A stretch of DNA of 64,000 nt from the NCBI GenBank assembly GCA_009763385.1, contig CM019831.1:89563845-89627844 (forward strand). Reading direction: 5' to 3'. Numbering within the stretch: position 1 is the stretch's first letter; the number at the start of each line of letters is the position of its first letter. Under the pieces are notes generated by a model. The model was not told the DNA's origin and made no database searches. It was given only the letters and a program-made list of their open reading frames with translations. Origin of the DNA: Coix lacryma-jobi var. lacryma-jobi. Its lineage: Eukaryota > Streptophyta > Magnoliopsida > Poales > Poaceae. This document shows positions 1-11,500 of this stretch, one piece after another. Position numbers and translations under genes: made by a program.

Positions 1-949
1 CATGTCTTATTAAAAAAATTATGCAAACAAAGTCAAATTTAATTTATTTTTAATTTTTTTATTAATAAACAAAACAACGACAAAAGAAGTGATATTTTGT
101 ATAAAATTTTGAATAAGACGAGTTGTCAAACTTAGTGTTAAAAAAGTTAAATGTCTTGTAATTTGAGATGATTTGAGTAGTAGTCACTAAAGGCAGAAGC
201 AGAGGATGTACGTACGTGATCTCGAGTCGATTCGACCGGTGAAAAGCCGAGCTGTGAGGAACTTGGAAACAAAGCAAAAAGGAAAGGGAGAATGAGGGAA
301 CAGAAAAGCCGTAGCAAGTCCTCGCCATCAAAGGACCGGGAACATCATGTCCCGCCTTTGAAGGGCAACTTGTTTGCACTCAATGATGCTGGGGGACGAC
401 GGACGACGGACGACGGACTAACCATATAGGCAGCCAGCCAAGCATCAAGCAGGCAGCGCCAGACACGAGACGCTCTTCTTATAGCGTAAGCTCGTGGCTC
501 GTCCGCCTTCAGCTGGTGAGGTGGTGCTAAACGCCCAGATCGAAACTGAACGAGCGATCGTCTCCGCTCTACTGCCGCTGAGGTTTCGTGGGTTACCGAG
601 ACTGGGCCTTCAAGTTCGGGCCGATTTCGTTGCAAAGAGGTCCGGGCCGAGACGAAACAGCCGGACTGGATCGGTTTTTGCTCCAACCGGTGCTGTCGAC
701 CAGACGAAAGGGGAGGGGGGAACGGACAAACTATTAGTCCCATATCGGTCTCCTAATCTTGTGGGAATCATAGTTAGTCTATATAAATAGGCTTGACGAA
801 AACGGTCAGACAAAAAACAGTGAAGAAATTTTGCCTCTTTATTTATTATATATATATATATATATTATTATTAGGTATAGGTATAGGTATAAATATAGAT
901 ATAGATTTTCATTAATTTTAGCATGGCCTAAAACAAAGGTCTTTCAAGG
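1..949. other. Gene-free left edge, low-complexity and LTR-promoter-like sequence
   Basis: No convincing gene is seen. The stretch holds a short tandem run of the 7-base unit gacgacg near 393-416, a TATA-like tatataaatag near 779-790 followed by a purine-rich leader, and a (TA)n run near 844-866 followed by GGTATA repeats. The TATA plus leader could be a remnant of an LTR promoter, but no terminal repeat partner is visible in this window. Reading frames here have no recognisable domain. Confidence 0.4.
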
Positions 950-999
950 TGAGTTGATTTGAATTGTAGTTTGAATTAAAATTTGAATTACCTTGAAAT

Positions 1000-1735
1000 G
1001 ATGGACGTGACTGATTGTTCCACCCATTATTCCTTGTTGTCGGAACCGGTTGTTGATGTAGGCAGCGTCTTCATGGGTTTCAGGGCAATCGTTCCCCGAG
1101 TCACTTCTTCAAAGACCTCGCATGTCATATGCGAGTCCATGGTCTCAATGGTGCTTCTTGTTGCTTCTTTTTCTTGAGCACCTTCATCCAGTCTTTTCAT
1201 CAATAAATCTATTTTTTCGATAAGCATATTCACCTCGTTCATGGTATGCATGCCTTTTTATTTTTTGTTGATTTTTCCCTCTCCCCAGCTTTGATTGGAT
1301 GCCATCTATTTGATGAGAGTCGTAGCTCCATCAATGGTGAGGGAGAGGAAAGCATCTCTAGCTGCGGCATTGATGTGCCCCTTCAACATGGGTGTTAACC
1401 CATCATAGATGTTCTGGAGCACAAGCCAGGTCGCTATCCCATGATGTGGGCTGGCTCGGATGTATTCTTATAGCCTTTTCACATGCCTCTGGATTGGTTT
1501 CCATTGGATTTTGCTAGAAGTTGGAGATTCTTCCTCTTAGGGCATTGGTTTTGTCCATGGGGAAGAACTTCGCAAGGAACGTCTAGAACACTTGGTCCAC
1601 ATATTGACAACTTCCTTGTCCTTGTAGAACCACTATGTTGCCTTCTCCACAAGGGAGAAGGGAAACAGGCAGAGCCTGATGACTTGGGGTGTGATGTCAG
1701 ACCAGACTAAAGTACGAGGTGCATGACCATTATAT
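1000..1735 (-). pseudogene. Athila-type Ty3-gypsy gag remnant
   Basis: On the minus strand, the stretch complementary to about 1490-1575 reads AKFFPMDKTNALRGRISNF, a stop, then QNPMETNPE. This is the conserved gag segment of plant Athila-type retrotransposons. Further downstream on the same strand (1027-1251) an open frame contains IDLLMKRLDE and SHMTCEV, which resemble the coiled segment and start of the zinc-knuckle region of the same gag family. Frameshifts and stops break the frame several times, so this is a decayed fragment. No pol or LTR is seen next to it. The family call comes from remembered motif similarity and has not been searched. Confidence 0.6.
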
Positions 1736-1742
1736 ATATATA

Positions 1743-2282
1743 CTCCATCCGTATAGGAAACAAACCACGTTTTGGATATCGATACCACGTTTTGGATATC
1801 GATACGGTCTTCAAAGTACAACTTTGACTCTCTTTATACTAAAAATATTTATCAAAAAGTGATGTATATATATTTTTACAAAAGTATTTTTCAAGATAAA
1901 TCCATTCATATGATTTTTATATTTTTAAACTCAACAATGTAAAAGCTATTCATGATTTATATTCCTAATGTTTGACCGAAACCATATCAAAATGTCATCT
2001 ACTCCCTCTGTCCACGAATAAATAGATTTCTAGAGTTGTTCTAAGTCAAACTTTTTTTTTAACTTTGACCAAATTTCTAGAAAAAACTATCAAGATTGAT
2101 GATCTCAAATTCGTATCATTAGATATAACATAGAGTATATTTTCATAATGTATCCATTTTATATCATAGATGTTATTACTTTTTTCTATAAAGTTAGTTA
2201 AAGTTTAAAAGTTTAACTAGCACGGATTCTAGGAATCTATTCTTTCATGGACAGAGGAAGTATTTCCTATATACGGAGGAAG
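1743..2282. mobile_element. Outer Stowaway-like MITE (carries a second MITE)
   Basis: The left end CTCCATCCGTATAGGAAA and the right end TTTCCTATATACGGAGGAAG are imperfect inverted repeats. Both are bordered by TA (1741-1742 and 2283-2284), the Tc1/mariner target duplication. Another MITE is inserted inside. The element ends about 220 bases before the start codon of the AAA ATPase gene, so it sits in or next to that promoter. Confidence 0.75.
2002..2260. mobile_element. Inner Stowaway-like MITE nested in the 1743-2282 element
   Basis: The terminal inverted repeats CTCCCTCTGTCCACGAATAA and its imperfect complement at 2236-2260 are flanked by TA at 2000-2001 and 2261-2262. The outer element's right arm resumes directly after the second TA, which shows that the insertion order was outer first, inner second. 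Confidence 0.8.
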
Positions 2283-2292
2283 TATATATATA
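2283..2292 (+). promoter_or_regulatory. Possible TATA box of the AAA ATPase gene
   Basis: TATATATATA starts exactly at the TA target duplication of the nested Stowaway. Downstream, near 2354-2368, are overlapping GGGCCC/GGCCCA motifs like the site II elements of plant housekeeping promoters. The start codon is at 2503. The assignment rests on position and composition only. Confidence 0.4.
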
Positions 2293-2502
2293 CCTCAAAT
2301 CAATTCCAACAGTCAGCCCGATCGGAGCCCATCTAAGCCATCCCCGATTCTTGGGCCCAAGGGCCGAACCGGACCCCTCTTCATCCGCCCTGACTGGCCG
2401 CTTCTCCCTCATTACTCCTCCGGGTCCAGGGTTTTAGGCTCGCCGTCGCGCCTCTCGCCCCGGCGCTGTCGGCAGCGCGCGCATCTTTGTTTCCCCACCG
2501 CG

Positions 2503-5500
2503 ATGCCTCCGTCCAAGGGCAAGAAGAAGCATCCGTCGGCGTCGCCACGGCCGTCCCCGCGCACGCCTCCCTCTCGCTCCTCCCGCGACTCCGGAAGCAT
2601 CGACGGCGACAGAAGCGTCGACCTCCCATCCATTGCCGCCGCCGCCGCAGCGCAGTTCCCGGCGCTCGTGCCACGCGGTGGAGATGGATGCTTCGCTGGC
2701 ACCGTCGCCGATGTGGCACCCAGGGACGGGAGCCGCGGCGGCCGCTTGGGGAGGCTCTGGTTCTCCGAGGACGCTATGGTCGGCGCCGGGATGCGGCCCA
2801 GGTGCCTCGTCTCCGTAAGCTCCTGCTTGCTCCCCTTTGGTGTCTCGGTCTTATTCCTTCGACTTAGGACTATTTGTTTCTGTAAATTGTAAATTGTTAG
2901 TGTGGACCACCTGAAGGAATTGCAGCATGTTGCTCACTCAAATTTCTACTATTTCTCTTGTGTGGCGGAGGTTGAATTTATCATCACACAAGGGCACTAA
3001 TGATCAATCGAGTCTTATGAGATCCAATTTTGACTGATTTTGAGTAATCTGTAGAAAGTCAAGGTGGTTTGGGCCCATCAGCCTCTGCATGCAGAGTTAA
3101 TGTTCTGAACCGAAATTGGCACATTTTATTTTTCTTGAGTCTATCTACTCAATAACTGGTTATTTTAGCCCTTCTCAACAACCAAATTTTTGGTCATGCA
3201 TTTACATTGTCTTATAGCTATATTTACACAGTCTTATTACTATATTTACAATAATTTTTTCAGTGTAATTTATTGGATAGAGTAATATAATTTGGGAATA
3301 ATTGCAAATCTCAGATAAACATATACCAAATTTACAAAATATTTTTATGGATTGCAAATATCAGAAAAATACATGTCAAATATGTCAAATTCTTCACAAA
3401 TTAGAAAAACAAAATCCGACGATGATAAAGGAATCGGGCAGATGCTCAAGATGGCACGCCTGTGCTGCACACTCTGTGCCGCCACGTTCTTAGAGAGAGA
3501 GAGAAAGAGAGAGATGACGATGATAAAGGAATCGAGCAGCTGCTCAAGATGGCACGCCTGTGCTGCACGCTCTGTGCCTCCATGTTCTGAGAGAGAGAGA
3601 GCCGACGATGATAAAGGAATCGGGCAACTGCTCAAGATGGCATGCCTGTGCTGCACGCTCTATGCTGCCATGTTCTGAGAGAGAGTCGGGCAGCTGCTCA
3701 AGATGGCACGCCTATGAGGGAGGGAGGGGAGCTCCAAATCAGCCAACCGGTTGATGGTTAGCATTTCTCTTTTTCTTTTCAATCAGGAATCAGGGACGAG
3801 AGCCCTGCCCACCTTAATATAATTGCTCCGTCCACAAGAAACGAAGAAGATTACTACTTTGGTTTTCATCACCCCCCTATCTGCGACAGGGAATCAGTGC
3901 TTCCAGATATGAGTTGTTTCCTTGCAAGCAGAACTTATGGAGGCTGTCCATTGAATAGAACCTTATTTCTGTGCTTCAGATCATCCAGCAAAGCCAACAA
4001 AGTAGCTGAACAAAAGCATTAGGGTGCAACATGGGTCCTTAGGCCTCGGAAGCAGCCATAGTTCATCCATCTTGAACTGGCACTGCTTCAAATGCCAATG
4101 GTGAAGGGCAGCTCAAGATCAGGTCACTATGGTGAAGGGCAGATGTCATCTTCAAGAACTCCTTTCTTATTAACCATAAGATGTCATCTTGAACCTGCAT
4201 TTGATTCTCTTTTGTAGTTTTGTACCATCAGCCACCATAAGAATTGGACTTTAGGTTATGCTATTCTGATTGTGAAACCAACTTCAGAGTTCCAGCAAAG
4301 CACAAACTAGTTTAGAGCATCTCCAGCAGTTCCCCAATCTCAACCCTCATCCTCATAAAACTGTCATATTGGGGGAGATAGCTTACTTTTTCATCTCCAA
4401 CACTCCCCCAATAGTCCCTTTTTTGGTGGCCACCAAAAAACACTCCTTCTCCCGTCAAATGAAGGGGGAGTTGCAACTCCCCCAATGTCCTGGCCCCTAT
4501 GACTTTTTCTACACTTTGCTCACCGGAGCTCATCTGTTGCCCATGGCGGACCTCGTCCACCACCCTATTGTTGCCGAGCTTGCTAGGCGTGTCCATGCTC
4601 GAGCCGCAAGGGGAACGAAGATGGAGGTAGAGGGAAGACCAGAGATGGAGGAGATGGTCGTGCTCGACGTGCCTGGAGGTCCTGTGTACTCGCGGTGCTT
4701 GTGTTGCTCGCGGCATACGGGAGATGGAGGATATGGAGGAAGAGGTGTGACCGTGCTCGCGGCAAAGGGCCGAGGCAGGCGTCGGGGCGGTGCTGAAGGT
4801 CGAGGCGGTGCTGGCCGAGGCTGCCGGGTTCACGCTCGAGGAGGCGCTCGGGCTCGGGCTTGGGCGGCGCTGCGGTGGGGAGTGGCGGTTGCGTGGTGGA
4901 GGGTGCGGTGGGAAGCTACGGGCACGCGGTGGAGGGTGTGGTGGGGAGCTACGGGCGCGCGGTGGAGGGTGTAGTGGGGAGCAGCGGTGGCGTCGATGGG
5001 GCCCAGATGGATCGATGCAAGTGGGATGAACCAAAGGGAGAGAAGAAAAAGAAAAAAGTAATTAAATAAATTGCTGCTGACACGTGGGTCCCACATATTT
5101 GGGGAGATTATTGGTGATCTGCCGTAGCATTTCCGCCAAATAGTTCAAAAAGTAATATTGGGCTACCCCAATATCATCTTATTGGGGAGCTGTTGGAGAT
5201 GCTCTTACTTCCATGTATGTTTTCTTTCAATAACTAACCTGAGATGTGTTTCCTTGTTCTTAGGTCTCACTAATTTCATCAAGCAGTGATCAGTTAGATG
5301 CTTTCCCACTAGTTAATTTATTTGAGGAGTGCAGCAGATTCTTTGATCTTGATCTGGACGATGATCTCCTGTATGGCGAAGCTGGGAAAAACTTTGTGGT
5401 TGCTACAGTTCTCCCCTCGCGTGAGGTATGCCTTTTCTATTTTTTCCCCTCCAGATGTCTAAGTGGCAAGCATAACAAATTGTTGTAGTTTTTGACTGGG

Positions 5501-8500
5501 TTATCTTACTAGGTTTCAAAGAATGGTATCAAGCTCTCTTGGGATCTTGCTTGTGCTTTGGGACACCCTTTGGTAGGTCGATCGTTGTTTATTAGCCCCT
5601 TGTGTACACTTCAGGCTCCAAAGCATACTGATGATATTCATATTTTACGGGTAATGAAATGTAAGAATCTTTATCTTAGCCTAGTTCCACCTAATGTTGG
5701 ATCTTCCAATGGCATTGAATCAGAGTCTTTCTACCATCCTGAAAGAAGCGCAATGGTTATGGACACACCTAAGAAGGGTCCTCCAACTCCACTGCATAAG
5801 AAGGAATTCCATCGCTTTGCTTCCAACAGTGGCTCTTCAATGTGCTTGGATCCAACCACTGCGAGATCAGCACTAGCTGATGAGAAAGTTAGTGAGTTGT
5901 TGCATACTTCAGCAGTACGGTGGCTTAATGGTAGACACTTGCTTAAAGGAAACTTTGTTCCTCTCTCAATATGCGGAAAATTGTCTTTGTTTGTGGTCAT
6001 GGGAGCAGAACCAGATAGTTCTTCTCAAGATGTTTTGTGTGAGAAAGGGAATACACTGTCTAATGCAGAGGATTCAACTCAATCCGGGGAAACCCCAGTT
6101 TTCTTCCTTGTTGACGGAACCACAAAAGTTCATTTATCTGATTCTGTCTGCACAAAGCAGCTTGGCTCAGATAGGCCGGGTTTACCATCAGCAGATAGGC
6201 CGGGTTTACCATCAGAACTTTACGAGTATGACAAAAGAAATGAAGATTTCAATCATGCTCCAACACTTGGTGGATTATCTAAAGAGTCAGCAATCATAAA
6301 AGGAATAATTTCATTTTCACTAGCTGATCAAATTGGTCTGCCAAGGTATTGTGTGAACAGATATACACTTCTCACTATATTCAGCCATAAAAAATAATGA
6401 TTTTAATTTTGCAATATGTTGATTGTTTGCAGATACAAAGGTATTCTTCTTTATGGTCCACCTGGAACAGGGAAAACCTCTCTTGCTTCTTCCTGTGTCT
6501 ATGATGCAGAGGTCAACCTTTTTACAATCAATGGACCAGAGATCATTAGTCATTATTACGGAGAAAGCGAGCAATCTCTGTACGATGTTTTCAGTTCAGC
6601 CAAGCGAGCAGCACCTGCTGTGGTTAGAATTTCTTTGAATAATCGACTGCAATTACCTTAATCATTATGTCAACTGCAAAAAGAATCCTGGGCTCCTAGT
6701 AGTAGTAGAGTTACATCTTAAAGTTCTAATACCATAATTCATAACATCAAAACTCCCCTTTTATTAGGACAAAAAACCTTTATTTACTGACTTGGTTTTG
6801 TAATGATATCTACTCTGGGTATTCAACATGAAGTGTGTTCACTAGTGTTATGAACCTTAGTTCATAAGGAGATAGGAGGGATAACCATTGCCAAGAGGAA
6901 GGCCTAGCAAAGTCGGCGTGGGGGGAGACTAGAACATTTTGGGGGTTTTGGATTGTTTGTTGTTCATTGCTTGCTTCAATCTCAACTGGTTACAGGGTAT
7001 AAATAGAGGAGCTCAGCCCCTATTCGCCCAGCCCATGGCTCCTTGTTTCTCTCCCCTTAATTAACTCTATTCTCTTCCCTAGACTCTAATTGCCATTGAT
7101 TATAGTTGGCACCCTCTGGGATACTGTCCTGGCAGCTGCATGCAACCATAACTACTGCGGCCCATTACTACTAATCCCTCAACAAACTCCTAAGCACCAT
7201 TGACTACAACGGCCTCAGCCTCCTCGGGCTTCTCCTGCCCATGCGTGGCCTTGGGGCTGCCTTGTAGCTAGTTGCAGGCTTGCAGCCGCCCCACATGACA
7301 TCTCCCCACCCCTGGAGGAGCAGCTCGTCCTCGAGCTAAAAGCTTAGATAGTTGTGGATGAAGCTGTCGACGTCCTCCTGGATCCCATGGGAAGAGCCCA
7401 ACAGCTAGCTTCAGGTTGTAGCAGTCAACCACGACGCTGGGTCTGTCCAGCAACACCAAAACAGATGACAGAACAAAGGAGACAGCCGGTGCTGGTGGAA
7501 GTGTCATATCCAACTCATCAAGCCTGGAGGACTTTGGTGAACGTCTGCTGCTTGTTGGCACCATTGTTTTTGAGGCGTTGTGGCGAGGCGCGGCGCCCTA
7601 CCCCCTTCACAACGCCTAGGCGTTTATGGCGGACGCCTAGGCGACGCCATACGCACATGTTAGGCGCCATGAAGGCGCTGTGTAAACTAGAATTTTAGAT
7701 ACTACTGCAGCACATACATACCTTGTTCTAAATTCTTGAGCCCAGCATAATACTAGTACACTAAAAGAGCACTAATAATCTATAAGTATCATACTAATCA
7801 AAGGACGAACCTTCTACTTTGTGTTATATAATGAAAGTGTAAAGATTAAAGAAAGAACCAAGCAGATATTATATTATTCTAATCAAAGAAAGATCCCCAG
7901 TACAAGAAGGCATTAGTCTCCTCCGTATGTGAGTATCTAACAGGTCAAATGGTCAATATAATAGAAAAAAGCAACAATATTCAGAGCAGAGTACCACTGC
8001 CAGAACAGAGGCCGGAACAGAGCAGAGTACACAGTACACCCACCAAAAGAGAGCAGAGTACACGTACCGGTCCGAAAGATTGGACCAGAACAGAGGAGGC
8101 AGCAGGGGGCGTACACTTAGGCAAACGGGCAGGTGCTTGTGGGCGACAGCGAGAGACTCGAAGTGGGCAGGCAGGCCGGCGCGGACGACCGGCGATTACA
8201 AGAAGCCGGCGGACTTCACCCCAGAGGAGCACGGAGACGCAGAGCTGCCGCCGTCGCCAAGATTTCCAGGTCTGCTGGCCGCCTTCTCTTTTCTTCTCTT
8301 CTCTCCGTGAAGTTGCACGCACCAGCAATAGATGGCTCCACGGCAGGTGCGGACGGCCAAGCGGAGATGCAGGGACGGCAGGGGCAGCCGGCCGGTGGAC
8401 TCAAGCAGAGCAGCAGCCAAGAGGAGCTCGAGGTCTGCCCACCGCTTTCTCTCTACCTCTCCCCTCGCCCGCACTCGCGGTAAATCCCTCGCGCGGTAGA

Positions 8501-11500
8501 TTTCCCGCGCGACGGGGGACGCGCGGTCGATTTCTCGCCCCTCTTTCTTTTCGCGAAGGGCGCGCGGTCGATTTCTGGCGGGGCCACGGTCCTTTTGCAC
8601 CCTCCCCCGCGTATTGGCGTCCGCGGCGCGGCTACAGGCGTCCGCCCGACGCCAATCTACGCCTAGGCGACGCCAAATTCGATTAGGCGACGCCATATCA
8701 GTGCAGGTCGTGGCGCCCCTGACGCCCAGTGTGCTGACCACGCCTTGTCGCCTATGCGACGCTTAGGCGATGCCTCAAAAACAATGGTTGGCACAACCAT
8801 ACTCGTAGTGAGCGCCGACTGGATAGTGTGTTGCAGCGACACCTAATGATGCGGTGGATGGGATAATTGAAGGCGCAGGGTTGATCGCTGCCCGCATCTT
8901 TCTTGTGGTGTGCCTTACCAGGAACCCTCTCGCTGCCACCTGTAGCCGCACTGCTGCTTGGAGTTCATGCTCTGACTTCTCCAAGTGAGCACGGTAGCGG
9001 TTGAACATCATGACAAAGCGATCCATCTCCTCTGCAAGACGGCGAGTCCCCTCAACTAGGGCAGTGATTAGCTCATCACTTGATGGTGATGGATGACCGA
9101 TAGCAGAAGCCATAGGAAAGGAGCCCTGACTTATGATATGGAGGCGGCGGAAGTCGTTGGTGAGGCTGGTACGGATGGTGTGGTGGCTGCTGGGTTTCGC
9201 GGCGGAGCAGAGGTGGAAGAGGAGCGCCTGGAAGCTGATACCAGATGTTATGAACCTTAGTTCATAAGGAGATAGGAGGGATAACCATTGCCAAGAGGAA
9301 GGCTGGGCAAAGTCGGTATGGGGGGAGACTAGAACATTTGGGGTTTTTGGATTGTTTGTTGTTCATTGCTTGCTTCAATCTCAACTGGTTACAGGGTATA
9401 AATAGAGGAGCCCAGCCCATGGCTCCTTGTTTCTCTCCCCTTAATTAACTCTCATTAACTCTATTCTCTTCCCTAGACTCTAATTGCCATTGATTATAGT
9501 CGGCACCCTCTGGGATACTGCCTTGGCAGCTGCATGCAACCATAACTACTGCGACCCATTACTACTAATCCCTCAACAAACTCCTAAGTGTAAGAGGAAG
9601 GAAATGGGAAACCTCAAGTTCCATTGAAACAACGATTACAGACATACAACTGCGGTCAGCAGTGGTGCCCGATCATGCAGGGATCGTGGGCATTCAGGCC
9701 TAGAAACTAGGATCGCATACAGATACAGTTGGGAGCCGTTGGCTCATCTGAACCTATGCTATCTATTGTGACCAGGTCTCTGACACCCCCCCGCAGTGTG
9801 AGCTTCAGATGACCGAATGCACAGACTGTCTCTGAAACAACGGCGTAGGCAAACCCTTTGTCATGATGTCCGCAAACTGGTGTCGACTGGGGACCTGCAG
9901 GACTCGAAACTGACCCAGAGCTACCTTTTCCCGGACGAAATGAACATCAAGCTCCACGTGCTTAGTTCGGCGGTGATGAATGGGATTCTCAGACATATAA
10001 ACTGCTGAGACGTTGTCGCAGTATATGACTGTGGCCTTGTTAACCTGAACATGGAGCTCACGCAGCAAGTTTCGAAGCCAACAGCATTCCGTGGTGGCGT
10101 TGGCAACGCCTCTGTACTCCGCTTCAGTGCTTGACCGCGAAACAGTTGTCTGCCGCTTAGATGACCAAGAGACCAGTGAGTTACCCAAGAAGACGCAGTA
10201 GCCGGAAGTCGAGCGTCGTGTGTCCGGGCAACCGGCCCAGTCCGCGTCGGAGTACGCCTTGAGCTCGTTGGATGGAAACGCCGAGATGTCAATGCTGTGG
10301 TTGATGGTGCCACGCAGGTACCGCAGGATCCGCTTGACGAGGTTCCAGTGAGCATCCGTTGGCGAGTGCATGTAGAGGCAGGCTTGATTGACAACATACG
10401 CGATGTCAGGCCGCGTTAGTGTCAAGTACTGAAGAGCACCGGTGATGCTTCGGTAGAACGTGCCATCGTTCGCCGGAGCGCCTTCAACCACGGACAGCTT
10501 GGACTTGGTGTCGACGGGCGTGGTGGCCGGTTTGCAATTGGACATCCCGGCGCGCTCCAGGATCTCCTCAGTATACTGAGCCTGCGTCAAGAAGAAGCCA
10601 CGAGCGTCGCGTCGCACCTGGACGCCAAGGAAGAACCGAAGGTCACCGAGGTCCTTGATGGCGAACTCACGGCGGTATCATGTCACCAAGGCACGGCGGG
10701 CACTGGTTGGTATTCGGCGATGGCGTTTGCTCGACCTGCGCAAATGGAAAGCACTGCTTGTCGAAGGAGACGTGCCGTGAGATAATGACGTGTTTAGACT
10801 TTAGAGGCCATGTCGTAGCACTTGTAGCCTTGGTGATCGGCTGGGTAGCCGAGGAATACACAGCGCACAGAGCGTGGAGCGAGCTTGTGTGCGGCAGTAG
10901 AGATCATGTTTGGATAACACAAGCACCCAAAGACACGCAAGTGCTGATAGTCTGGTGGCATGCCAAATAAGAGAGAAAAGGGCGTGGCGTTGTCACGGGG
11001 GCGACATGGCCACCGATTCAGCAGGTAGGTGGAGGTGAGGAGAGCATCAGGCCAGAATGTGGATGGGATGTTGGCCTGAAATAACAGTGCACGGATGCCA
11101 TCATTGATCGTGCGAAGAATGCGTTCATCACGACCGTTCTGCTGAGATGTGTAAGGGCATGTCAAGCGCAGGGCAATGCCATTAGTGGCAAGGAAAGCTC
11201 GATTGGCTGAGTTATCAAACTCGCGGCCATTGTCTGTCTGCAGGCACATAATAGGAAGTTGAAATTGTGTTCGAACAAACGCATGGAAAGACATCAGGGT
11301 GGGCAAAACATCTGATTTATGCCGTAATGGAAAAGTCCATGCAAAATGCGAATAATCATCAAGGATAACTAGATAGTATTTAAACCCTGAATTACTGACA
11401 ACCGGCGAAGTCCAAACATCACAATGTAATAGTTGGAATGGAACTGCAGATACATTTGGGGAATTATTGAAAGGGAGCCGAACATGCTTGCCTATTCGAC

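Noticed and set aside
2487..2867. Alternative overlapping frames over exon 1 of the AAA gene (2487-2867 plus, 2381-2719 minus)
   Set aside because: The frame from 2503 joins in phase to exon 2 and continues to a complete CIP111-like protein; the others are GC-rich shadows.
4312..5034. 240-codon proline-rich minus-strand protein
   Set aside because: The frame is produced by a GC-rich minisatellite inside a MITE and runs into the inverted repeat; there is no independent support for a gene.
7949..8686. 245-codon plus-strand frame inside the hAT element as a transposase gene
   Set aside because: It has no hAT dimerisation or zinc-finger signature and is Arg/Pro/Gly-rich, as expected of random GC-rich sequence.
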